Below are positions 1 to 6,001 of a DNA stretch of 12,597 nucleotides, piece after piece. A program made the position numbers and the translations under genes. Each line of letters opens with the position of its first letter. The first letter of the stretch is position 1. This stretch comes from Treponema sp. (lineage in GTDB: Bacteria; Spirochaetota; Spirochaetia; Treponematales; Breznakiellaceae), in assembly GCA_031274565.1 (NCBI GenBank), contig JAISPY010000164.1, forward strand, positions 1 through 12,597, written 5' to 3'. The notes beneath the pieces were generated by a model. That model made no database searches, was not told the origin of the DNA, and was given only the letters and a program-made list of their open reading frames with translations.

Positions 1-15
1 TAGTATTTGTCGTAT

Positions 16-390
16 ACTCAAAATAGTATCCTCCCTAAGTAGCCGATAAATCGTATCACTACTTAATAAGTACTATAGTTAATATACTAATAAATGAAAC
101 GGTAATGTAACGTATATAGAAAAAACAGGAAAAGTATAAAAAATAGAAAAAATAACATACCCTAACGATTATAAAAGAAAGTATATAAAGAAAAATTGTA
201 GTCTGGTATGCAGATGATGGCATCATTTTTTTTACTGAAACAGTAATAGAAACAAAACATTCTTTATTAAAAAACTGTTATTACGGTTCAAGCATCAATA
301 GCTTGGATATAAGGAAAGAAGTACTACCAAAAATGTCGATCGATTGTATAAGCCATAGGCAGTATTATTTGATGTGTCCTTTCAAACAGC
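16..390 (+). pseudogene. Decayed reverse transcriptase fragment (YADD box)
   Basis: Translating from base 189 gives RKIVVWYADDGIIFFTETV, with the YADD residues encoded at 207-218. A run of hydrophobic residues before Y-A-D-D, then G and further hydrophobic residues, is the palm-domain active-site pattern of reverse transcriptases such as group II intron maturases. The frame is open from 189 to a stop at 453-455 but has no plausible start. Upstream, the same frame is broken by several stops (24, 36, 108, 186). In another frame, 16-36 reads TQNSILP, which resembles the conserved TPQGSILSP block that precedes YADD. The distance between the two, about 63 codons, is in the range seen in such enzymes. 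Base composition is strongly AT-rich and changes abruptly near 385-395. I infer a frameshifted, stop-riddled remnant of a mobile retroelement, cut by the window edge. It could be a chance match, but the motif context makes that less likely. The stretch holds no intact gene. Confidence 0.5.
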
Positions 391-431
391 AGCGTAACGG
401 GTTTGCAGAAACCAGGGGACTTGGCGGCTAT

Positions 432-467
432 CGGCTATGGACCGCCTGCCTATAGGCGTCATAGCCG
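432..467. terminator. Inverted repeat beyond the end of potD
   Basis: Bases 432-439 (cggctatg) pair perfectly with 460-467 (catagccg), and an inner five-base stem (443-447 with 454-458) closes a six-base loop. The structure begins 17 nt past the potD stop, where an operon terminator would sit. On the minus strand the stem is not followed by a U-tract, so it is not a classical intrinsic terminator in that direction. Read on the plus strand it is followed by CTTTT, so it may instead block transcription entering from the AT-rich left end. The seven-base unit cggctat is also tandemly repeated at 425-431 and 432-438. It may be a terminator or an mRNA 3'-end stabiliser. Confidence 0.4.
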
Positions 468-483
468 CTTTTGGTACGGGGGG

Positions 484-1611
484 CTATTCTCCGATACGGA
501 TCGAGTTAAACCATGCGTCGTTATACCGGTCCAAGGCGGATCCCAGGTCGTCTTTCAGCTCCGTTTTGATCAGGTCTTGGGTCTGATAATAGGGGGTAAC
601 CTTCTGGTATTGCCGGGCAGGGATGTTGGCTGTGGCGGGAAATCCGAAATAATCGGCAAATTCCGCGTAGATTGCAGGCCGGTGGATGAAGTCGATAAAC
701 TTATGGGCCAGGTCGATGTTTTTAGCGCCTTTTAAGATGCACATACTGTCGATGTAGGCAGGCCCTCCTTGGCTGGGTATAAAAAAGACCGTATCCCGCT
801 TTAATTGCTCGTTATCCGCGATCTCTTCGTATACCACTTCCGCATACCCCTGGACCACCCAGAAATCCCCGTTGGCATAGCCCTTGCCAAAGGCCTCTGC
901 GTCGAACTTAACCAGGTTCGGCTTCCATTCCTGGTTGATAAGGTTCTTGGCCGCCGTAATCTCCTCGGGGTTCTTGGTGTTCACCGAATACCCGAGCTGC
1001 ACCAGGGCGTCCCCCATGACTTCCCGCATATCATCGAGCATGGTCATGCGGCCCTTGAGATCCTTTCGGCTAAAAATGGACCAGTTTCTTTCAAAGTTCG
1101 GTACCTTGGCGGTATTCACCGCGATCCCGGCAGCCCCCCAATAATAGGGCACACTGTATTCCATGGTGGGATCGTAGGTGGCCTTTTGCAAGACCAGGGG
1201 ATCGATGTTGCCCAGGTTGGAGAGCCGGGACTTGTCGATCTTCTCGAACATACCCTGCTGGCTCATGATAGACACGTAATCCCCCGAGGGGAACACCAGG
1301 TCATAACCGCTGCCCCCAGCCTGAATCTTGGCGTACATGTCCTCGTTGGAGGCAAACTCATCGTAGATGACCGTAACGCCGTATTCCTTTTCAAACTGCT
1401 CTATAACCGACGGGGGAGTATAATAGGTCCAGTTGTAGATATAGAGCCGATTCGAGCCGCCCCCTGCGGATTTAGTCGCCTCTTGCTTGCCCCCGCCAGC
1501 GCTCAGGCTTGCGGCGATGAGTGCCCCCAGGATCGCCAGGGTTCCTAGGCGACCCAGCAGCCCTGGCCTTGGGTGACGCGGGGCTGCGGTTTCTACAGGT
1601 ATTTTCTTCAT
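484..1611 (-). CDS. potD: Spermidine/putrescine-binding periplasmic protein PotD
   Basis: Substrate-binding protein of the polyamine ABC importer, 375 residues, close to the usual PotD length. The mature part opens with LYIYNWTYYTPP, followed by the SNEDMYAKIQAG, YDLVFPSGDYV and YSVPYYWGAAGIAVN blocks that match PotD lobes, and ends with the family's MD/IDSM...A-KFIDFIHRP region. The start at 1611 is chosen because GAGGAGG lies five bases upstream; a longer open frame to 1662 has no such site. The N-terminus has basic residues and a hydrophobic stretch (about residues 20-37: LGRLGTLAILGALIAASL), then SLSAGGGKQE. The position where a lipobox cysteine would be expected is Gly (GGC; one base from TGC), so lipidation is not predicted and a soluble or N-terminally anchored periplasmic form is likely. 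It is the last gene of potABCD, separated from potC by a gap of about 160 nt with three hairpins. Function is assigned by family; polyamine preference is not proven from sequence. Confidence 0.93.
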   Translation of the reverse strand: MKKIPVETAAPRHPRPGLLGRLGTLAILGALIAASLSAGGGKQEATKSAGGGSNRLYIYNWTYYTPPSVIEQFEKEYGVTVIYDEFASNEDMYAKIQAGGSGYDLVFPSGDYVSIMSQQGMFEKIDKSRLSNLGNIDPLVLQKATYDPTMEYSVPYYWGAAGIAVNTAKVPNFERNWSIFSRKDLKGRMTMLDDMREVMGDALVQLGYSVNTKNPEEITAAKNLINQEWKPNLVKFDAEAFGKGYANGDFWVVQGYAEVVYEEIADNEQLKRDTVFFIPSQGGPAYIDSMCILKGAKNIDLAHKFIDFIHRPAIYAEFADYFGFPATANIPARQYQKVTPYYQTQDLIKTELKDDLGSALDRYNDAWFNSIRIGE

Positions 1612-1627
1612 CTTTTCCTCCTCAGGG

Positions 1628-1727
1628 TGAAGGCATATAGGCCTGCCTTCATCCCAGAACAAGTATATAGGGGATTATATATCCATAATCCCCCCGTATC
1701 GCCTCACGGGATTCTACTCTCCCGTGA
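1628..1727 (-). promoter_or_regulatory. Three tandem stem-loops between potC and potD
   Basis: Three independent inverted repeats lie in the potC-potD gap. They are 1704-1711 with 1720-1727 (tcacggga / tcccgtga, 8 bp, 8-nt loop), 1670-1678 with 1685-1693 (ggggattat / ataatcccc, 9 bp, 6-nt loop) and 1628-1635 with 1644-1651 (tgaaggca / tgccttca, 8 bp, 8-nt loop, extendable past one mismatch). All arms are perfect. In the minus-strand mRNA they follow the potC stop in this order, and the last ends a few bases before the potD Shine-Dalgarno. None is followed by a good U-tract, so they are not simple terminators. They may stabilise a processed potD mRNA, provide partial termination, or control potD translation. 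That role is inference; the repeats themselves are directly visible. Confidence 0.6.
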
Positions 1728-1769
1728 AACGGAAACGGCGTATGCAACCGGCCTCTAAAACCGGGACCG

Positions 1770-2639
1770 CTATTTAGCGGCGATGTATTTGAGGAAATTC
1801 CTCAAGAGATAGGTGAGGAGCACCGTCCCCAGGATCATCACCACTGACAGGGCGTTGATGACCGGGGAGACCCCAAAACGGATTGCCGAGTAGATATACA
1901 GCGGCAGGGTCGAGGACCCAGGGCCCGCCACAAAGTAGGTGATCACAAAATCCTCTAGGGAAATGGTGATGGCGGTTAAGAAACCCGACACAATACCGGG
2001 CATACAGAGGGGAATCGTAACCTTTAAGAGGGTCTGCCACTCATTGGCCCCCAGGTCGTGAGCAGCCTCGATGATCGAAAAATCGAATTCATCCAGCCGA
2101 GCCATAACCATGAGAAACACGAAGGGCAGGTTGAAGGTGGTATGGGCGATAAATATGGTCAAAAGCCCAAGGCGCATCTTTACTCCGGCGAAAAATATGG
2201 AAAGCGACACCCCGATGATGATCTCCGGGAGTATCATGGGCAGAAAGGAGATGGTCTGCACATAGTTCCGCAGTTTAAAGCGGTACCAGTTTACCCCGAT
2301 GGCCCCGAGGGTACCGATGACCATGGCGCTTGCCGCGGAACTCACGGCAATAAACATACTGTTCCAAAAAGAACGCCACAGGTCCCGGGAATGTAAAAAG
2401 AGCTGTTCATACCATACCAGGGAAAACCCTGTCCAGTGCATACCTTTGGATGCGTTAAAGGAGTACAGGACCAGCACCACCAAGGGCATGAAGAGGAATA
2501 CAATGGTAGCGATAAACACCATCTGGGAAAAGGAAAACTGGTTCCGGTATGCCCGCTTGGCATGGCGGGCAGCTTCCCCCAAGGATCCTCCGGGCTTCAG
2601 GGAGGTGATGATCTGATGAATGACGCTTTTGAGATGCAC
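1770..2639 (-). CDS. potC: Spermidine/putrescine ABC transporter permease PotC
   Basis: Inner-membrane permease of the polyamine importer, 289 residues from a GTG start at 2639. This start is preferred because GGAGG sits seven bases upstream and it lies 2 nt after the potB stop. The longer open frame would put about 47 extra residues inside potB. Hydrophobic segments are spaced as expected for about six membrane helices, beginning with the FSFSQMVFIATIVFLFMPLVVLVLYSFN helix. The binding-protein-dependent permease signature EAAHDLGANEWQTLLKVTIP starts at E191 with G197, the cytoplasmic loop that docks on PotA. Length matches PotC (about 260-290). The gene is translationally coupled to potB by proximity and is followed by the stem-loop-rich gap before potD. 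PotC rather than a second PotB-like permease is inferred from operon order and the shorter N-terminus. Confidence 0.92.
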   Translation of the reverse strand: MHLKSVIHQIITSLKPGGSLGEAARHAKRAYRNQFSFSQMVFIATIVFLFMPLVVLVLYSFNASKGMHWTGFSLVWYEQLFLHSRDLWRSFWNSMFIAVSSAASAMVIGTLGAIGVNWYRFKLRNYVQTISFLPMILPEIIIGVSLSIFFAGVKMRLGLLTIFIAHTTFNLPFVFLMVMARLDEFDFSIIEAAHDLGANEWQTLLKVTIPLCMPGIVSGFLTAITISLEDFVITYFVAGPGSSTLPLYIYSAIRFGVSPVINALSVVMILGTVLLTYLLRNFLKYIAAK

Positions 2640-2641
2640 CG

Positions 2642-3529
2642 CTACGCCTCCTTGGCTTTGTGCGCCCTGGATTTCTCCCCGTTTCGGGCAGCGTCCTTCC
2701 GCTGGAGGGTCATCATGAGCAGTACCCCGATGGTGGTAATCAAGGTGAGCACCATGGAGATAGCCGCAGCCAGGGGCCAATTCCGGGACTTGGTAAGCTG
2801 ATCTGCAATGACGTTCCCCAGCATGTAGGAATCCTTTCCCCCCACGAGCAGCGGCACCGCGTATGCACCAAAGATGGGGATGAAGGTAAAGAGCACCGCG
2901 GTATAGAGGCCGCTCCTGATGTTGGGGAGCAATACCTTAACCATCGCTTCTGCCTGGGTTGCCCCTAAATCCCGGGCCGCCTCCAGCAGGGAAAAGTCGA
3001 ATTTATCGATGGTCGAGAATAGGGGGAGGATCGCGTAGGGCAGGTACATATAGACCAATACCAGCACCACCACCTTTTGGTTGTACAGGAAGTGGCTATA
3101 GTCGTTCAACAGCCCCAAGCGCATCAAGAATTCGTTCAGGAAGCCGTTGTTCCCCAGGATGTTCATCCACGCGAATACCCGAATGAGGAAATTGGTCCAA
3201 AACGGGATGATGATGAGGAGCAAGAGCAGGGTCTGATTCCGGCTCTTGGCCATGAAATAACCGCAGGGCAGGGCAATGAGGATGGTTATCATCGTGGCGA
3301 CTAGGGACGTGAGGATGGTACGGAGGGTAATGATCACCAGACTGGGGTTCCCCAGGCCCTGATACGCATCCAGGGAGAATTCCCCCACCACCCCGCCGTA
3401 GAGTCCTTTCTTGAGGAAACTGTAGACCACGATGATCACCAGCGGGGTGAGGAAAAAGATAGTGAACCAAAACGCCATGGGCGCCGAATAGAGGGACCCA
3501 TAATTCCGTTTATCCGCGCCGCTCACCAT
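2642..3529 (-). CDS. potB: Spermidine/putrescine ABC transporter permease PotB
   Basis: First permease of the polyamine importer, 295 residues. It has about six predicted membrane helices, opening with SLYSAPMAFWFTIFFLTPLVIIVVYSF and including the LLLLLIIIPFWTNFLIRVFAWM block typical of PotB (the family's FWTNFLIRTYAW). The EAA coupling motif, EAARDLGATQAEAMVKVLLP, begins at E183. The ATG at 3529 overlaps the potA stop codon region by seven bases (3523-3529), with GGAGG inside the last potA codons, so translation of potA and potB is coupled. The C-terminal tail is lysine- and arginine-rich (MTLQRKDAARNGEKSRAHKAK), consistent with the cytoplasmic side. PotB and PotC are expected to form the heterodimeric membrane channel. 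Confidence 0.93.
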   Translation of the reverse strand: MVSGADKRNYGSLYSAPMAFWFTIFFLTPLVIIVVYSFLKKGLYGGVVGEFSLDAYQGLGNPSLVIITLRTILTSLVATMITILIALPCGYFMAKSRNQTLLLLLIIIPFWTNFLIRVFAWMNILGNNGFLNEFLMRLGLLNDYSHFLYNQKVVVLVLVYMYLPYAILPLFSTIDKFDFSLLEAARDLGATQAEAMVKVLLPNIRSGLYTAVLFTFIPIFGAYAVPLLVGGKDSYMLGNVIADQLTKSRNWPLAAAISMVLTLITTIGVLLMMTLQRKDAARNGEKSRAHKAKEA

Positions 3530-4650
3530 TGCACCTCCACGATATACCCGTCATTGGCGCTCCAGGAAAGGAACACCTCATCCTTCCACAGGATGTCCGG
3601 GCCTTCATCGGAATATTTGGCGTGCTGCTTTATCACCCGGATCAGCGTCTTCTCGCGGACCTTCACGTAAAACTTGGTCTGGAACCCCGAATAAATCGGT
3701 TCATCCACCGCCCCCAGGAACAGGTTGATATCCTCCCGTTTAGTGGCGGGCTTTTCCTTGGAAATGAGGATCTTCTCAGGCCGAATGGTAAAGCTCAGCC
3801 GCTGCCCGGGCTGCACCGCATCCACGGTGGTAACCTTGATCCTGCCTAGGTCGGGGATGTCCAGCTCCGCCATATATTCCGGCTCTGGTTTATCCAGCGG
3901 CGCTACGGATGCCACTACCCCGTCGAAGAGGTTGGTCTCCCCGATGAACCGGGCCACGAAGTCCGTGGCAGGGCTTTCGTAGATTTCGTGGGGGGTCCCC
4001 ACCTGCAATATATCCCCCTGGTTCATCACCGCGATGCGGTCCGATACCGAGAGGGCCTCCTGCTGGTCGTGGGTAACGTAGATGAAGGTAATGCCGATCT
4101 TGTCGTGGATCTGGTCCAGTTCGATAAGCATGTGCTGGCGCAGCTTCGCGTCTAGGGCGGAGAGGGGTTCGTCCAGCAGGAGCACGTTCGGCTCATTGAT
4201 GAGGGCCCGGGCTATGGCGACCCGCTGTTTTTGACCCCCGGAAAGCTGGTTCGGTTTTTTATGGGCATGCCCCTCCATCTGGGTCAGTTTCAGATATTCA
4301 TCGACTTTAGAAGCGATTTGAGTCTTAGGAACCCTTCGAATGCGCAAGGGAAAGGCCACATTTTCAAATACCGAAAGGTGAGGGAAGAGGGCATAGTTCT
4401 GAAAAACCGTATTTGCCTGCCGCTGATTAGGAGGTAAGCCCAGCACATCCATGTCGTCAAAGCGCAGGGTTCCCTCATCGGGACTTTCAAAGCCCGCAAT
4501 GATACGCAGGAGGGTCGTTTTGCCGCATCCTGAAGGCCCAAGCAGGGAAAAGAACTCCCCTTTTTTTATTCCCAGGCCAATGTTATGTAAAACCTTAAAT
4601 TCACCGAAGGATTTAGTAATCTCCTTGATGACCACATCGCTCCCTTTCAA
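3523..4650 (-). CDS. potA: Spermidine/putrescine ABC transporter ATPase PotA
   Basis: ATP-binding subunit that powers the PotBC permease, 375 residues with the TTG at 4650 as start. Numbering from there, the Walker A motif GPSGCGKT is at 38-45, the Q-loop Gln at 84, the ABC signature LSGGQ at 136-140, Walker B VLLLDEP at 156-162, the D-loop SALD follows, and the switch His is H194 (VTHD). Residues from about 240 form the C-terminal TOBE-type regulatory domain seen in PotA and MalK relatives. No ATG start is available. TTG at 4650 has only a distant or weak ribosome site, whereas GTG at 4635 has AGGGAG four bases upstream and would give a protein five residues shorter. Either leaves the fold intact. 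It is the first gene of the minus-strand pot operon. Confidence 0.93.
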   Translation of the reverse strand: MKGSDVVIKEITKSFGEFKVLHNIGLGIKKGEFFSLLGPSGCGKTTLLRIIAGFESPDEGTLRFDDMDVLGLPPNQRQANTVFQNYALFPHLSVFENVAFPLRIRRVPKTQIASKVDEYLKLTQMEGHAHKKPNQLSGGQKQRVAIARALINEPNVLLLDEPLSALDAKLRQHMLIELDQIHDKIGITFIYVTHDQQEALSVSDRIAVMNQGDILQVGTPHEIYESPATDFVARFIGETNLFDGVVASVAPLDKPEPEYMAELDIPDLGRIKVTTVDAVQPGQRLSFTIRPEKILISKEKPATKREDINLFLGAVDEPIYSGFQTKFYVKVREKTLIRVIKQHAKYSDEGPDILWKDEVFLSWSANDGYIVEVQW

Positions 4651-4721
4651 TACTGCTCTCTCAACCTCCCTTCAACTGATCTCCGCATAGGTGCTGTACC
4701 TACCCTTAATTCTACTATGGA

Positions 4722-4750
4722 ACAATGCGTATTTTAAAGGATGTTGTCAA
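4722..4750 (-). promoter_or_regulatory. Candidate promoter for the pot operon
   Basis: The minus strand carries the exact consensus TTGACA at 4750-4745, 17 bases ahead of a weak -10 (CATTGT, 4727-4722). A better-looking TAGAAT occurs further downstream at about 4714-4709 but at the wrong spacing for this -35. The position, about 75-115 nt before potA, is reasonable. Only the -35 is strong. Confidence 0.3.
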
Positions 4751-4864
4751 TTAGTTTATGCGCTATATTTTGATGTTTTTATCCTCCGCTGGATTCCCCC
4801 GTCGGGACTGGTAACGTTCGCCATGCTACCATAAGGCTTACCTATTATGAGGCGCTGCGCTGTA

Positions 4865-4893
4865 TTGCATGCAGAGGCTAAAAACAATATAGT
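4865..4893 (+). promoter_or_regulatory. Candidate promoter for the TRAP operon
   Basis: TTGCAT at 4865-4870 is followed after exactly 17 bases by TATAGT at 4888-4893, a five-of-six match to the sigma-70 -10 box. Further TATACT (4894-4899) and TATAAT (4901-4906) boxes follow immediately, but without good -35 partners at the right distance. This places a start site about 70 nt before dctP. Confidence 0.4.
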
Positions 4894-4973
4894 TATACTG
4901 TATAATGCGAAAAGATACGGTAAAGCGGTTCAAGGATGCGACTTTTGCAAACCCTGCTGAACCCGGAGGACGG

Positions 4974-5996
4974 ATGAAACCGATCGGTCGTTTAGTGGTG
5001 GTTTGTATTGTTTTGGGGGCGATCCTGCTGCCCCTCCCCACCTTTGCACAACGACGAAAGATCACTATCAAATTAGCCTCGTTGGTTCCTGAGAAGACCC
5101 CTTGGGGAGCGGCTTTGAATAGGATGGCCCAGGAATGGGCGGACGCTACCAATGGGGAGGTGGAACTGATCATATACCATAACGGTATTGCCGGAAGTGA
5201 AGGGGATGTGCTGCGTAAGCTCAAGGGGAACCAAATACAGGCGGCGATTCTCAGTTCTTTTGGGCTTAATTCCATCACCCCAGGCCATGAAGTTATGACC
5301 CTGAGCTGTCCCTTTCTTATCCGAAATAATGCGGAACTGGACCTGGTGCTCCATGACCTGAAACCCCTACTGGAAGAACGGATAAATCAAGCGGGCTTCT
5401 TCACCCTGGCATGGTCAAAGGCAGGGTGGGTGCGATTTTTCTCCAAGGCTCCGGTCTTTGTTCCCGATGATCTGAAACGGCAAAAACTGGGTGTCAACGA
5501 ACAGGAACCGGCGCTCATGGACGCATTCAAGGCCATGGGCTATCGTATGGTGCCGGTGGCTATGAATCAGGTTCTGGTGTACCTCAACGGCGGCATGATC
5601 GATGCGGTGTATCAAAGTCCGGTCAACGTCGGGGGCTTGCAGATTTTCGGGGTGGCTAAGCACATGGCCTCCATTAACATCGCCCCCTTCATGGGGGGCA
5701 TTGTTATGAACCAGGCGGCATGGCGTTCCATCCCGGAGCGGCATAAACCGGGATTGCTGGGTATCGCCAAACGGTTGGAAGCGGAATTGGATACCTCCAT
5801 TCAGCAGCTCGAGGGAGAGGCCATCGCCACTATGCAAAAATACGGCCTCGTTATCAATCGAGTAAGTCCTGAGCAGGAACAGCTCTGGTATGCTGATGTA
5901 AACCGGGTTATTCCTTCCCTGCTGGGCGCTACTTTCAACCGGGAATTATACGGAAGGCTAGAAACGTTGCTCAAGGCCTATCGAAGCGGCCCATAG
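4974..5996 (+). CDS. dctP: TRAP transporter solute-binding protein, DctP family
   Basis: Periplasmic binding protein of a tripartite ATP-independent periplasmic transporter, 340 residues. The start at 4974 is chosen for GGAGG four bases upstream and for the signal peptide that follows directly (MKPIGRLVVV... ending LPTFA, cut probably after A25); the open frame extends upstream to 4905 without a good site. The mature protein begins ITIKLASLVPEKTPWGAALNRMAQEW, the standard DctP opening, and contains GNQIQAAILSSFGL, the VPDDLKRQKLGVNEQE block and the family's (Q)VLVYLNGGMIDAVYQSP block. In typical DctP proteins the KxRV segment supplies a conserved arginine that holds the substrate carboxylate. 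Here it reads KLGV, with Gly at residue 173, so the ligand may not be a simple carboxylate. The gene is co-directional with the fused permease only 5 nt downstream. Confidence 0.9.
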   Translation: MKPIGRLVVVCIVLGAILLPLPTFAQRRKITIKLASLVPEKTPWGAALNRMAQEWADATNGEVELIIYHNGIAGSEGDVLRKLKGNQIQAAILSSFGLNSITPGHEVMTLSCPFLIRNNAELDLVLHDLKPLLEERINQAGFFTLAWSKAGWVRFFSKAPVFVPDDLKRQKLGVNEQEPALMDAFKAMGYRMVPVAMNQVLVYLNGGMIDAVYQSPVNVGGLQIFGVAKHMASINIAPFMGGIVMNQAAWRSIPERHKPGLLGIAKRLEAELDTSIQQLEGEAIATMQKYGLVINRVSPEQEQLWYADVNRVIPSLLGATFNRELYGRLETLLKAYRSGP

Positions 5997-6001
5997 ATAG
6001 T

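Larger units (their letters stand above)
4651..4973. other. Divergent intergenic region between potA and dctP
   Basis: About 320 nt separate the two divergent operons and contain no convincing gene. It is more AT-rich than the flanking genes and must hold both promoters. A perfect -35 hexamer TTGACA lies on the minus strand (4750-4745) facing potA. A plausible sigma-70-like pair faces dctP near 4865-4893. Small inverted repeats are present, for example taggt at 4688-4692 with accta at 4698-4702, near the potA leader, but none is strong enough to name as an operator. An open frame starting at 4905 is only the 5' extension of dctP. Confidence 0.6.

Noticed and set aside
403..735. 110-codon plus-strand open frame spanning the composition boundary
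   Set aside because: Mostly antisense to potD, no ribosome site, no recognisable motif.
805..1548. 247-codon open frame on the plus strand antisense to potD
   Set aside because: It lies wholly inside potD, has no ribosome site, and its product resembles no protein family. It follows from the codon bias of the real gene.
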